This document shows positions 9,140 through 17,980 of a DNA stretch of 64,000 nt, piece by piece; positions within the stretch are counted from its first letter, which is position 1, and every line of letters starts with the position of its first letter. Made by a program: the position numbers and the translations under genes. The notes beneath the pieces are model-generated. The model made no database searches. It was not told where the DNA came from and saw nothing but the letters and a program-made list of their open reading frames with translations. Location: assembly GCA_964509425.1 (NCBI GenBank), contig CAZDWZ010000007.1, positions 124,001 to 188,000 on the forward strand, in the 5' to 3' direction. This stretch comes from CAZDWZ01 sp964509425. Its GTDB lineage: Bacteria; Bdellovibrionota_C; UBA2361; SZUA-149; CAZDWZ01.

Positions 9140-10564
9140 CTAGCTCTTTGACTCGCTCGGCCCGGATTTCTTACCGGCGGGTTTTGCGGGTTGATCAGGG
9201 GCTTTTGGAGATTCTTGTGATTTTGGCGGCTCGAGGTTCGGAGCGACAACCACGACATTAACCTCACCCTCATCACCATTCATCCAAAGCGACGCGCGAG
9301 GAAACGCTAAGAGTGACAGCATTCCCAGGAGCGCCAGTGCGAGGACGACCGTTCGCAATCGAACGCCCTTCGAAGAGTCCGGCAAAACAAAATCGCCTCC
9401 GAGCGTAGGAATCGCCTGGGCGTTTCGGCTACTGCTCCCTTTCGATGCAGGCTTTGCCCAGTCCACCGGCTCGAGAGATACGGATTTCAGGCTTTTGGCA
9501 GAAGTAAATGCGGCACTTTTCACGTTTATTTGTGAAGCTGATGGCGGTGAAACCTTTGGAGGAGACAGATCACCTTTCTTGTGCTTTCCACTTTTCGTAA
9601 CCTGCGCCGCAAGCTGATCTCTCATTTCGTGATTGACGGTCTCGGTCCTGAGGGTCCTTCTCGATGTGGACGGCGCAACCGACTGAGAACCCGACGAGCG
9701 CGAGTCGTCGTCTTCGTCGGCACCTCGCGAAAACTTATCCATGATCTCGAGCACTTCATCCGCCGATTCCGGACGCTCTTCGAGCGACTTCGCAAGCAAC
9801 TTTTCAATGACCTTCTCGCCCCAAACCGGGATGTCGGTGCGGATCTTCCGCAAAGGGACAGGAAGCACCGTCAAATGGAGCTTCATTAGCTCGGGCGGGC
9901 TCTTCGCAATGAATGGGAGTTTTCCGGTGAGGAGCTCGTACATGGTGAGTCCGAGCGTGTAGAGATCTGACTGTTGGGATGCTTGAAAACCGTTCCACAC
10001 TTCAGGCGGAACGTAATCCAGGGTTCCGATTATCGCGTGAGTTTGCGTGAGGGATGACCCGGCGAGTCTGACCACGCCGAAATCAGTGATTTTCACCACG
10101 TCGTCATCCTCGAGAAATATGTTCTCCGGTTTGAGATCACGATGCACAAGCTTCGCGTTATGGATGGCGCGAAGGCCCCGGCAGATCTGCCGGAGAACTT
10201 TCTCCGCGAGGTCCCACGGAACGGGATTCTGTGCGTCATGGCCTTGGACGAGTTCGGAGAGCGGAGTGCCTTTCAGGCATTCCATGGTGTAGTAGAGCTC
10301 ACCGCCAAAGTCTCCGGCCTCGAAGGAACGGACAACGTTCGGGTGACTCACGAGCCGCATGGCTTTTACTTCGCGCAGAAATCGCTGGACGAATTCCGGA
10401 TTCCGACAAAGCTTGGGATGAAGGATTTTGACAGCGATGAGAGCGCCGTCGAGAAAGCGGTCTTTTGCAAGGTACACCTCTCCCATCCCTCCCGCACCGA
10501 GAAGGTTGAGGATCTCATAACGGTCGGCGAAAACGCTGCCGCTTTCTTTGCGTCCTTGAAGCAT
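9140..10564 (-). CDS. Membrane-anchored PknB-type Ser/Thr protein kinase
   Basis: This is a 474-aa Hanks-type kinase. The glycine loop is LGAGGMGEVY, the ATP-binding Lys lies in IAVKIL, the catalytic loop is HRDLKPENIFL, the metal-binding motif is DFGVVR, and the activation segment ends GTLDYVPPE; the catalytic Arg before Asp marks it as an RD kinase. The domain covers about residues 15-285. A Ser/Pro/Lys-rich cytoplasmic linker follows, then one transmembrane helix (TVVLALALLGMLSLLAF, about 400-420) and a short Pro/Lys-rich periplasmic tail of about 50 residues with no recognisable sensor domain. I use the ATG at 10564; the frame is open to a TTG at 10582. The HEAT-repeat gene follows it on the same strand. 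It likely phosphorylates cytoplasmic targets on envelope cues. Confidence 0.88.
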   Translation of the reverse strand: MLQGRKESGSVFADRYEILNLLGAGGMGEVYLAKDRFLDGALIAVKILHPKLCRNPEFVQRFLREVKAMRLVSHPNVVRSFEAGDFGGELYYTMECLKGTPLSELVQGHDAQNPVPWDLAEKVLRQICRGLRAIHNAKLVHRDLKPENIFLEDDDVVKITDFGVVRLAGSSLTQTHAIIGTLDYVPPEVWNGFQASQQSDLYTLGLTMYELLTGKLPFIAKSPPELMKLHLTVLPVPLRKIRTDIPVWGEKVIEKLLAKSLEERPESADEVLEIMDKFSRGADEDDDSRSSGSQSVAPSTSRRTLRTETVNHEMRDQLAAQVTKSGKHKKGDLSPPKVSPPSASQINVKSAAFTSAKSLKSVSLEPVDWAKPASKGSSSRNAQAIPTLGGDFVLPDSSKGVRLRTVVLALALLGMLSLLAFPRASLWMNGDEGEVNVVVVAPNLEPPKSQESPKAPDQPAKPAGKKSGPSESKS

Positions 10565-10774
10565 AGTCCGCGATCTACCCAACGCCGGTTTCCCTCAACC
10601 ACGGGCATTCCGAAATGAAGAGGAAAAAACAGGTTAAATAAAGATCGGCCCATTATTCCGAATACTTAAGCGCGTACTTGAGCGATTGAGCGAGAACCCG
10701 GGATTCTCCGCGAATAGGGAATTACCCTGTGAAGCCGGATAGTTACATCGCGCCACCACTGGCCTTTTCACGAA

Positions 10775-12172
10775 TCACTCGGCCCTCACGTAGACCTGCC
10801 AAACTCTTCCGGCCATGCCGCGTTCCGGAAAGACTCCGAAAGGCTCATACGACGCAAAATCAAACTTCAAGGACTTAGCCGTCGCTCCATCCCGGCGATT
10901 TGTTTCCTGCACGATCCATTCCGGAGTGCTGTCAGCCCATCTTGCGCTCGTGACGTGCGCGAAGCGAGGAGTTTTCTCCTCGTATACCTCTCTTCCGAAA
11001 GTCTGAATGAGTAGGCGCTGCGCATTCTCCGGATCACCTCCAATGAACACAATGCCATCGGGGGAGACTTCATGAAGTCGTGCAAGCACGTCGCGATACG
11101 ACCCCCGAGAATTCGTGATCAGATCGAAGCTTTTTGTGACATGTCCAGATATTGCGAGTACTAAGAGCGCCGCTACGCCGATGTGGATGCCGCGACCTTT
11201 CACATGAGAAGTCTCGAGCCAAAGAAAGGAAAGGAGAATAGGAAAGAAAGGAAACACCGGAGAAAGAATTGTCCACGCTCCTCTGTGAAGAAGAGCAACA
11301 GCTGCTGGAGCGAAAAGAAACACGACTAAAAAAAAGACGAAAATCCCTTCGCCCCTCCGGTAAAGTAGAAAGATTCCCGAGGCAACAACTATGGTCATCA
11401 AAGCCATCGCGAGCATTCCCTCGCGTTCCGGTAGCCCAGACAGCAGCGTCGAGAAATCTTCAAGCAATTCGATTCCACTTCGTGACGCAGCCGTCACTGT
11501 CAGGGTGCTCGGAAGCATTTTCGGAACAATCCACCACCACGCAACCGCCCCGCCAAGTGTTGGAAGAATCAGCAGTGCCGCTTGGGCGGCTCGTATTCGG
11601 AGAGGCGCATTCGTCTCGATTCGGAAGGCAAGAATCCAAGCGGTAAACCCAGCGAGCGGGATCGCGAATCCAAGATCCGAAAAAATCCCCAATCCGCAAA
11701 CAGACCAGAAAAGCGGAACCCTAATCCACGCAAACTCACGCAGCGCCCTTTGCAAAACCAACGCTCCGAGCGCGGCAAGACACATCGTCAGAGCAGATCC
11801 TTGGGCTTCCGAAAAGACAACGAGTGCGGGGTATGAGAGGGTGAAAAAAACCACGCTCCAGAACGCGTGCTTCTCACCCCAACGTTCGAAAGCGAACATT
11901 CCCATGCACATTAGACAAAGCAGCCCAGCGGCGATCGACGGGAACCGGATCGAAGTCGGGCTACCCTTCTCACCGATAAAGAATAGAATAAACGAGTTCA
12001 GCCGACCCTCGTCTCGAAGAACCGGATTGAGAAAGAAATCGGTCCACGAATGCGCAGCGGTCACCAAACCGGTCGACCAGACCTCTTCGAATGACCGGCC
12101 GCCCTGAGCAGCCAGCAGCAACATCAAGGTGAACATCACCACCAGGAGGAGGAAAACGAAACTCCGAAACAT
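10775..12172 (-). CDS. Polytopic membrane protein, GT39/ArnT-like glycosyltransferase fold
   Basis: This 465-aa protein has about ten hydrophobic helices in its first 340 residues and a soluble C-terminal domain of about 120 residues. After the first helix comes a periplasmic loop with DEGRLNSFILFFIGEKG and SIRFPSIAAGLL. This matches the pattern of lipid-linked-sugar glycosyltransferases of the GT39/GT83 type, where an acidic residue in the first loop precedes the RLPS/RFPS motif. The family moves sugars from polyprenyl phosphate donors onto proteins or lipids at the outer face of the inner membrane. The substrate cannot be deduced. It stands about 100 bases from the fimbrial locus and about 190 from the kinase gene, all on the minus strand, so a role in surface-structure glycosylation is possible but only inferred. 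Confidence 0.62.
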   Translation of the reverse strand: MFRSFVFLLLVVMFTLMLLLAAQGGRSFEEVWSTGLVTAAHSWTDFFLNPVLRDEGRLNSFILFFIGEKGSPTSIRFPSIAAGLLCLMCMGMFAFERWGEKHAFWSVVFFTLSYPALVVFSEAQGSALTMCLAALGALVLQRALREFAWIRVPLFWSVCGLGIFSDLGFAIPLAGFTAWILAFRIETNAPLRIRAAQAALLILPTLGGAVAWWWIVPKMLPSTLTVTAASRSGIELLEDFSTLLSGLPEREGMLAMALMTIVVASGIFLLYRRGEGIFVFFLVVFLFAPAAVALLHRGAWTILSPVFPFFPILLSFLWLETSHVKGRGIHIGVAALLVLAISGHVTKSFDLITNSRGSYRDVLARLHEVSPDGIVFIGGDPENAQRLLIQTFGREVYEEKTPRFAHVTSARWADSTPEWIVQETNRRDGATAKSLKFDFASYEPFGVFPERGMAGRVWQVYVRAE

Positions 12173-12278
12173 CTCGGATAGATGCGAAAACTTTGCGAAA
12201 CGGTCAAGGAATTAAAAGTCCGATGCTCGAGATTCGCCGCGGGATGATCGGCCATCGCGTGGGCCGTGGAAGGGGAGC

Positions 12279-12767
12279 TTACTCCGTGACCACCGTAACC
12301 GTCACTCGATCTGTATACACCCCTGAGGGCTTCCCAATGACATCCAGCGCGTTCACTTGCACCGTCCCTCGCCAGTTGTCGATATTTGAATTTATTGGAA
12401 CGCACAACTGACCCGGGAACACCGAGCCCTCAATCGTTTCAATGCCGTTGTACTGGTAGGAGTATTGAATGAAATTCCCCCCTCCATCGGAAAGTCCGTT
12501 GTTCAGGTTCAAAAAATTGAAGGTGATCTGAAAGCTCGGCGAGCTGCACTCCACTCCAAAGTCGTCTGACACTGGCAAATTTACTTGAGTAAGGACAAGA
12601 CCCGCGTCGAGATTGACGATTCGGATCTGAGGTAAATTATCGAAAACAATTTCCTGAGCATCCACCCGGGAGTCCGTCTGCGCCGATGCGAACGACGGCA
12701 GCAGGAGCGCGGTCAGTGCAAAACACGCCATAAGTTTCTTGAACGTCGTTGAATCGCGCTTCTGCAT
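12279..12767 (-). CDS. Fimbrial-subunit-like secreted protein, paralogue of the next gene upstream
   Basis: This 162-aa protein has a signal peptide (MACFALTALLLPSFASA, with the charged MQKRD start just before). The mature part shares a block pattern with the protein encoded at 12852-13322: FDN-P-QI-I-NLD, FGVECS-P-FQITFNF, GNFIQYSY-YNG-ET-EGS, CVPINSNI-NW, and the C-terminal GKP-G-YTD-VT. Two conserved Cys may form a disulfide. The C-terminal strand ending VTVVTE resembles those of the other three subunits in the locus, as expected for chaperone-usher subunits. The ATG at 12767 is preferred to 12797 because the longer version only adds residues from the terminator region. An intrinsic terminator lies upstream of it, so expression probably depends on read-through or its own promoter. 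Confidence 0.68.
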   Translation of the reverse strand: MQKRDSTTFKKLMACFALTALLLPSFASAQTDSRVDAQEIVFDNLPQIRIVNLDAGLVLTQVNLPVSDDFGVECSSPSFQITFNFLNLNNGLSDGGGNFIQYSYQYNGIETIEGSVFPGQLCVPINSNIDNWRGTVQVNALDVIGKPSGVYTDRVTVTVVTE

Positions 12768-12795
12768 GTACCGTCCAAGTTCCACGGGTTTAGGC

Positions 12796-12824
12796 AAAAA
12801 AAACGCCGGGCGGGCGGCCCGGCG
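12796..12824 (-). terminator. Strong intrinsic terminator between two subunit genes
   Basis: Read on the minus strand, an 8-base perfect stem (CGCCGGGC facing GCCCGGCG, loop of 5) is followed directly by eight T residues. It lies 28 bases past the stop of the subunit gene at 12852 and only about 29 bases before the ATG of the last subunit gene at 12767. Confidence 0.85.
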
Positions 12825-12851
12825 TGGTTCGCCAATTGAAAAGGTCCGGTC

Positions 12852-13322
12852 TTATTCTGTGGTAGCGGTGAGAGTAACGTTGTCGGTGTAGCGACCCGCA
12901 GGCTTTCCAACAAGCTCCAGCGCGTCGACTTCAGCCGTTGCAGTCCAGTTATTTATGTTCGAGTTGATCGGCACGCATGCCTGGAGAGGGAAATTTGATC
13001 CCTCAACGGTCTCAACACCGTTGTACCGATACGAGTACTGGATGAAATTTCCGTTTCCGTCATTGAGCCCTAAGTTTTGATTCGTGAAGTTGAATGTAAT
13101 TTGAAATGTCGGCGTGCTGCACTCTACTCCGAAGAAATCGTTTACGGGAGTGTTGGTCGCAAGCACCGGCAACTGCGGGTCAAGGTTGATGATGTATATC
13201 TGCGCGGGATTATCGAAATAGATTTCTTGGTTACCGGTAGTCGATGCGGACTGGGCAAACGCCATCGAAGGAAAGAGACTCGCCCCTAAAATCAAACCTG
13301 TTGCTAATTTTCCAATCCGCAT
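12852..13322 (-). CDS. Fimbrial-subunit-like secreted protein
   Basis: This 156-aa protein has a clear signal peptide (MRIGKLATGLILGASLFPSMAFAQ). The mature part is rich in beta-strand alternation with two Cys (FGVECS and QACVPINSN). It ends GRYTDNVTLTATTE, sharing the final-strand pattern with the other subunits. It is closely related to the protein encoded just downstream at 12279-12767, which points to a tandem duplication. It lies 219 bases after the DUF4402-like subunit gene; that gap contains a GC-rich hairpin (AGGCCC facing GGGCCT at 13367-13381) and then a T-rich stretch just ahead of the start codon, perhaps a leader element. Followed by a strong terminator, it is probably the most abundant subunit of this end of the locus. 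The ATG at 13322 starts the signal peptide. Confidence 0.7.
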   Translation of the reverse strand: MRIGKLATGLILGASLFPSMAFAQSASTTGNQEIYFDNPAQIYIINLDPQLPVLATNTPVNDFFGVECSTPTFQITFNFTNQNLGLNDGNGNFIQYSYRYNGVETVEGSNFPLQACVPINSNINNWTATAEVDALELVGKPAGRYTDNVTLTATTE

Positions 13323-13541
13323 AACCGTAACTCCTATTTTCCAACAAAAATCTTAAAGACTCGGCAAGGCCCACCGGGCCTGCGTCGCTAGAGTTGAAAA
13401 ACGTCCGAAATTACCCCTAACTTGAGCAGGAAAAGAGAATTTGGTGAGGAATTGGCGAAGAATACGCGATTCTATCGCAAGCGATGAGATGAACGCCGGC
13501 GTGTGTCTAAGAGGAACACGTACGTTGCGACGGCGGAACGA

Positions 13542-14135
13542 CTATTCGGTAGTGATCGAGAACGAGATCTGTCCCGTGTAGTGACCGGCTCGAGCTTTCT
13601 TAATGTCGCTCTCCTGGATCACGAAGCGAAGCGAAGCGTTATCCGCCTCGACCTCCACCGGAAAGTTGGCATTCGTCCTTCCCGGCAAAGGCACACTCGG
13701 AGTCAGCCGAACATCACCAGCTGGTCCCAGCCGATCGCTAAAGTAGACGGTATACGGGAGAAGGGTTTCACCGTCCGATATATTGAACGCATTTGCTGGC
13801 GAATTCCCCGCACAAGATCCGACGGCAGTGATGACGTAGGTGCTTTGCGTGTTCGATGAGATTGAGACGTTCTCGGTTTGCTCCATGTCACCGAAGCCGG
13901 GGTACTCGCCAAACATGATGTCGGAAAAACCAGCAGCGGTGATGAGCCGGGGGACGTTTAGAGTAATCACGGTTGTCCCAGTCGAGCTCACTCCCAAAGT
14001 CCCGTCCGATGCAGCGTAGACGTGATTTTGCAACGCTCCGACCACGACCGCAGCCATGAAAACCGCCTTCAGAGCATTCCCGCGCGCCAGTGACATCAAA
14101 GTCCGATCGTCTAACTTCTTCATTCTATTTGACAT
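13542..14135 (-). CDS. DUF4402-like fimbrial subunit
   Basis: This 197-aa protein has a signal peptide (AVFMAAVVVGALQNHVYAA). The mature domain begins with a beta-rich Thr/Val region and contains LRLITAAGFSDIMFG-like and GFGDMEQ segments. It has a C-S-G-N motif (GSCAGN) and a C-terminal AGHYTGQISFSITTE strand, the usual end of DUF4402/archaic-type pilin subunits. The start codon overlaps the end of the usher gene; GGTGAG lies 5 bases upstream of ATG 14135. A second in-frame ATG at 14123 forms an ATGA overlap with the usher stop, so translational coupling is likely either way. It probably assembles through the chaperone and usher encoded immediately upstream. Confidence 0.7.
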   Translation of the reverse strand: MSNRMKKLDDRTLMSLARGNALKAVFMAAVVVGALQNHVYAASDGTLGVSSTGTTVITLNVPRLITAAGFSDIMFGEYPGFGDMEQTENVSISSNTQSTYVITAVGSCAGNSPANAFNISDGETLLPYTVYFSDRLGPAGDVRLTPSVPLPGRTNANFPVEVEADNASLRFVIQESDIKKARAGHYTGQISFSITTE

Positions 14136-16549
14136 ACTATCTCACCGAAATCATGGAAACTTTCCTCTCTCGGAAGCTTCTCAAAGTCAAAGCGGCAGCG
14201 CGAACCGTCGAGTTCTACGACCGGGCGCTCATAACCTGTTATTTCAGCCTGGAAGAATCCTGACTCATCAGTTCGCGTGTACTCCTGAAGCTCCAAAATA
14301 CGCTTGTTCTCTACTGGGTTGCCGTCCCGGTCCATCAACCTGCCGGTCACGATAAATATCTTGTCGACGACGAACGTGTAGCTTGCAACGCTGCCAGGGA
14401 GCGAGACGAACTTATACACCGTCTGATCGAGTCTCGGAATCCCGGCATTTTTCGCATTCTCGTTCGATTTCTCTCGATCGAGACCTCGAATCCCGATTTC
14501 ATACCGCTGATATGGAATGAGCCCGATAGTCAGCCGGTCTCCGACTTTAACCGAAGCGTAGGACTGTCCGTTCACGGCCACCATTACCTCCCCGACCGAA
14601 GGATCTCCGTTTACCGTGATGACCACCGTGCCCGATGCCCGAGGCGGAGACGAAAACGTGGTGGTTCCATCGGGAGCCATTATGAAAGAGGAATTCGCAT
14701 ACACCGACTGACTGTGGGACTCGAAAAACGAGGTTTCTTGCGCCAACGCTCCAAAGCTGGTCGTGGCTCCTACGTGTTGAAGTGCAAACCGATGTCTCTC
14801 CCGTCGGGCACCCAGCGCGTCACTGTCCTGATACTCGGCTGCAGCGAAGGCAGTCGTGCCGAATCCGGCACGGTCGTTATCCTGATATCGCAAAGTTGGA
14901 GAGAGAAACGCGTTTGATTGTCCGTCGCCTGCTCCGCCGCGAACTCTGGAATTCGCCGCAATAGACCAAGGGAAGTTCAGGATCTGCCAATTCAATCCCG
15001 CGTATGAGCTGTCACCGATGTCCGAGTAGGCCAGTCCCGCCTCGACCGTAAGAAAACGCTCCGGCTCAACGATGGCACGCCAGCGGATTCGCGGTCCGAT
15101 TTGCCGCTCAGGGAGGCCATCATTCCGCAGCTGCTCGTCCTCTCGCTGTGTCTGACCGACGAGGTCAAAGTCCACTCGCTCGAAGGTGTACCCTACGGTA
15201 AACGAATATCGCGTCGCGCCATTCCGAAGCCGGTTGAGCTCACCAAACGTCGGAGGCTGTCCGCTGAAGCCGGGCGGCACGAACACGGGATCACTTGGAT
15301 TCAAAGCCGAATCAAGCTCCCTGTCGAGAGACGGGAGCGTTCGCTCGTATCCTCCCGACAATCGGATCGAAGTGCCGATATTGCCGCTTAGGATCGCAAA
15401 ATAACCGGTATCATCCTCAGTCGATCGCGATACTCCACCCCCGACCACTGTCGTATCGATCACCGCGAGCGCGCTCAGCGTTCCATTCTGTACCTCATTC
15501 GTTCCTGCGACTTGAGCGCCAACCTGTAGATTCGTCGCAACGCGGACCGCCGATCCGGCTTGAAAATACGATTCGGACAGGATCTCTTCATCTCGCCTCA
15601 ATTTCCCGGCGGCGAAGGTAAAAGCCGGATAGCCGGTCAACGCCAAGAATCCGGAGCTTGAAAAGAACCGAGTCTCTCGGGTCGTTTCTCCCTTCGAGTC
15701 GATAATCTGAATTTCAACGACATAACTCCCCGTTGGAAATCCACGCGTTTGGATCTGATGACTGCCGTAGTCAAGAGTCCCTTGATAGAGAACCTCGGAC
15801 CCTCTCGTGATTTTCACGTCCGATTTCGAAGAGACAAAAATAACAATCTCGCTCGCTCTCAAAGAATTGTCCGGGCTTACGAGCGAGTCAATGGACTCAA
15901 ATAAAACTCCGGCAAAGGAGGTGGCAGTCGAGAATTGTTGTGTCTTCGAGAAGAGAAGGCCGCTGGATAGTTTGAATCGGTCGAAAAGCAGATTCTGTGA
16001 GTACTCGATGGGGACGTAGTCATCGTCATCAAAGGAGCCGTCGGCCTGTAACCAAAAGTTACCGAAAGACACCGTGGAACGGTGCGCAAGCGATTGGGAA
16101 TTAGCGTCGGAAAGAAAATTTCCCGCCGCGCCAAAATCGTTCCGGATTCCAATTCCTGAAACTGACTCGGTGTATGGATCTATTTTGGTTTTATTTCCAT
16201 CGATGACCCGAGCCGCAAATTTTTCGTTTGGAATGAGAACGGCGCGAAAGTTATCGTAGTCGAATCTGAGAGTTCCGATACCGTCAACAGTGCGTTCCTT
16301 CTCGACGGCCCCGGAAAGGAGTGGAAGAAGCTCGTCCGAAACATTCACAAGCTTGGATTTTTTCAGCTGTTCAATGACATCGGACGTCTCAAGGAGCTCG
16401 AATCGAGTGGCCGTGAACTCAACCATGGCGTAGCCGATCTTTTTGTCGGACACGTACAAGTCAAAGAGAGTCTGCTCTAGTTCATCGGCCTTCAACGGCC
16501 TCGGAAGAAACAGCGACATCGCCAGCATGAAAAAGAGAAGTCTTCGCAC
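14120..16549 (-). CDS. Chaperone-usher outer-membrane usher (CS1/alternate type)
   Basis: This 809-aa protein has a signal peptide (MRRLLFFMLAMSLFLPRPLKA). The layout fits ushers of the CS1/TcfC (alternate) class: an N-terminal periplasmic domain; a long beta-barrel region with many G-aromatic strands (for example VSFGNFWLQADGSF and LSGGYERTLPSL); an insert resembling the plug (SDVKITRGSEVLYQGTLDYG, FPTGSYVVEIQIIDSKGE); and C-terminal beta domains with TVVITVNGDPS and GRLMDRDGNPVENKR. Ushers catalyse subunit ordering and export of the fibre. It starts 7 bases after the chaperone stop and ends overlapping the next subunit gene, so the four genes form one unit. The family assignment rests on context plus motifs; sequence identity to model FimD-type ushers looks low. 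Confidence 0.75.
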   Translation of the reverse strand: MRRLLFFMLAMSLFLPRPLKADELEQTLFDLYVSDKKIGYAMVEFTATRFELLETSDVIEQLKKSKLVNVSDELLPLLSGAVEKERTVDGIGTLRFDYDNFRAVLIPNEKFAARVIDGNKTKIDPYTESVSGIGIRNDFGAAGNFLSDANSQSLAHRSTVSFGNFWLQADGSFDDDDYVPIEYSQNLLFDRFKLSSGLLFSKTQQFSTATSFAGVLFESIDSLVSPDNSLRASEIVIFVSSKSDVKITRGSEVLYQGTLDYGSHQIQTRGFPTGSYVVEIQIIDSKGETTRETRFFSSSGFLALTGYPAFTFAAGKLRRDEEILSESYFQAGSAVRVATNLQVGAQVAGTNEVQNGTLSALAVIDTTVVGGGVSRSTEDDTGYFAILSGNIGTSIRLSGGYERTLPSLDRELDSALNPSDPVFVPPGFSGQPPTFGELNRLRNGATRYSFTVGYTFERVDFDLVGQTQREDEQLRNDGLPERQIGPRIRWRAIVEPERFLTVEAGLAYSDIGDSSYAGLNWQILNFPWSIAANSRVRGGAGDGQSNAFLSPTLRYQDNDRAGFGTTAFAAAEYQDSDALGARRERHRFALQHVGATTSFGALAQETSFFESHSQSVYANSSFIMAPDGTTTFSSPPRASGTVVITVNGDPSVGEVMVAVNGQSYASVKVGDRLTIGLIPYQRYEIGIRGLDREKSNENAKNAGIPRLDQTVYKFVSLPGSVASYTFVVDKIFIVTGRLMDRDGNPVENKRILELQEYTRTDESGFFQAEITGYERPVVELDGSRCRFDFEKLPREESFHDFGEIVCQIE

Positions 16550-16556
16550 GAAAGCA

Positions 16557-17318
16557 TCAGTCCACTTTTACGGACTTCATATTCTGAGTGCCCTGCCGTC
16601 GGTTGAATTTGATGAACGTCTTTTCGTCGATGTCGCCCCAGGTGAACGAATTCCCCGCGTATATTCGTTTCCCAATGGGAGGAATTTTGACGCAAGTATC
16701 TTCCGTTTCGGTCGCAGAGCGAGTGCAGGAGAGTACATCGCTCACAAGCACATTCACGTTGCCGTTGTTCGTGAAGGTCAGAGATCTTCCCTTTCGCTCC
16801 CAATCGAGATCTTCCCTCGCGTCATTCGGTTCGGCGAAAAGCAGAATTCCCATCGCCGTTGCCACGGTCAAACCGATTTGCTGCTCTTCACTTCCGGTTT
16901 TGAGGCCCTCCATGTCGGCCTTCTCATCATCCTTGGGAATCGTAGGAGTGAAATAGGCGCGATATGCCTTTTCAACGTCTCGCTTCGGATTCTTGAGCAA
17001 AATTCGAACGACTCGCTGTCCCTTGGGAGGCAAAAGAAATGTCTTCGGAGAGACAACAACATCTTCACTCGGCACTTCCCATTCTTCCTTCGTCCCGGGC
17101 TTCTCCAGCAGCATAACTCGAGTCGCTACCGGCAGCGGGCGGTCGGCGCTATTTCGGACCGAGACATTTGTGACTGGAATCTGGTTTCCACGGAAGGAAA
17201 TTACGGATGTCTGGACGACAACCTGTGCCGATGAATCTGAAGGGAGGCACCAAATACAAAACAGCTGAACGATAAAGCAGAGTATCATGTCGTTCGTAAT
17301 TCGAAAGCGTCTCGTCAT
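16557..17318 (-). CDS. Periplasmic fimbrial chaperone (PapD-like fold)
   Basis: This 253-aa protein has a hydrophobic N-terminal signal (MILCFIVQLFCIWCLPSDSSA). The first Ig-like domain ends with the family's Pro-rich G1 region: VVVSPKTFLLPPKGQRVVRI, where the alternating hydrophobic strand and the Gln-x-x-Arg pattern match the subunit-binding strand of PapD-like chaperones. The second domain (AYRAYFTPTIP, then GILLFAEPND to GDIDEKTF) completes the pair. It carries CTRSATETEDTCV, a possible disulfide loop. The ATG at 17318 has GGAG about 8 bases upstream. It lies between the first subunit gene (36-base gap) and the usher gene (7-base gap), the usual order for alternate chaperone-usher loci. 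It would cap subunits in the periplasm by donor-strand complementation. Confidence 0.78.
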   Translation of the reverse strand: MTRRFRITNDMILCFIVQLFCIWCLPSDSSAQVVVQTSVISFRGNQIPVTNVSVRNSADRPLPVATRVMLLEKPGTKEEWEVPSEDVVVSPKTFLLPPKGQRVVRILLKNPKRDVEKAYRAYFTPTIPKDDEKADMEGLKTGSEEQQIGLTVATAMGILLFAEPNDAREDLDWERKGRSLTFTNNGNVNVLVSDVLSCTRSATETEDTCVKIPPIGKRIYAGNSFTWGDIDEKTFIKFNRRQGTQNMKSVKVD

Positions 17319-17354
17319 AGAAGTGCTCCGCGTTTCCTTATTTCTGCCGACGAA

Positions 17355-17918
17355 TTATTCGGCTGTCACTGTGATACTCAAGCTGCCGCTATACGCACCA
17401 TCAATTACTCTTCTCAGATCCCGCTCAGCGACCTCAATCTCGATTCGGGAATTATTCATTCCCGCACACCCCAATGTATTCGATTGCACTGGAAAGGTCT
17501 GAGGGTTGTTGGGCGTCAACTCAATAGACGTTCCGGAGCCTTGGCGGAACCATAATCGGTAATTGAGCTGAAATGCTCCGTTTTGCAGCGCGAACTGACC
17601 GACCCCCGAAGGCCGGACTTCGAGTCGAAAAACATTCGGCGCATCCTTCAGCGCAAACAGGCCCTCACGTACAAATTCACGCCTCGCGATCGGATTGTCG
17701 ACGGTCGGCTCCGGCACCGGCTTGGTGCCGATCGCGGCGATACAAAAATCGTCCTCGGCTCTCATATCTCCAGATGCCGACCACGTTCCGAACTGTAAAT
17801 CGTTCAGCCCCACAATCTCGATCTCAGCAATCGCGCTCGAAATCGGCCCAGCAAGTCCGAACGAAATTGAGAACAGGATCCCACGCAGGCGCCATATATG
17901 TTTAGAGGGAAAATACAT
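17355..17918 (-). CDS. DUF4402-like fimbrial subunit, first in the locus
   Basis: This 187-aa protein has a signal peptide (GILFSISFGLAGPISSAIA). The mature part opens IEIVGLNDLQFGTWSASGDM, followed by a C-containing segment (DDFCIAAIG), LRVEVRPSG-type beta strands and a second Cys (NTLGCAGMN). It ends DGAYSGSLSITVTAE, matching the final strand of the other subunits. This arrangement fits DUF4402 or CS1-like pilins. It directly precedes the chaperone gene, the position often held by a major subunit, and starts 62 bases after the TPR kinase gene. ATG 17918 is the only good start for the signal peptide. Confidence 0.68.
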   Translation of the reverse strand: MYFPSKHIWRLRGILFSISFGLAGPISSAIAEIEIVGLNDLQFGTWSASGDMRAEDDFCIAAIGTKPVPEPTVDNPIARREFVREGLFALKDAPNVFRLEVRPSGVGQFALQNGAFQLNYRLWFRQGSGTSIELTPNNPQTFPVQSNTLGCAGMNNSRIEIEVAERDLRRVIDGAYSGSLSITVTAE

Positions 17919-17980
17919 GCAGAATTGAATAACAAGGCAGGGAGCGAAAGGGAAGTTCCAGATTCTTGTCGAGGCAGTTG

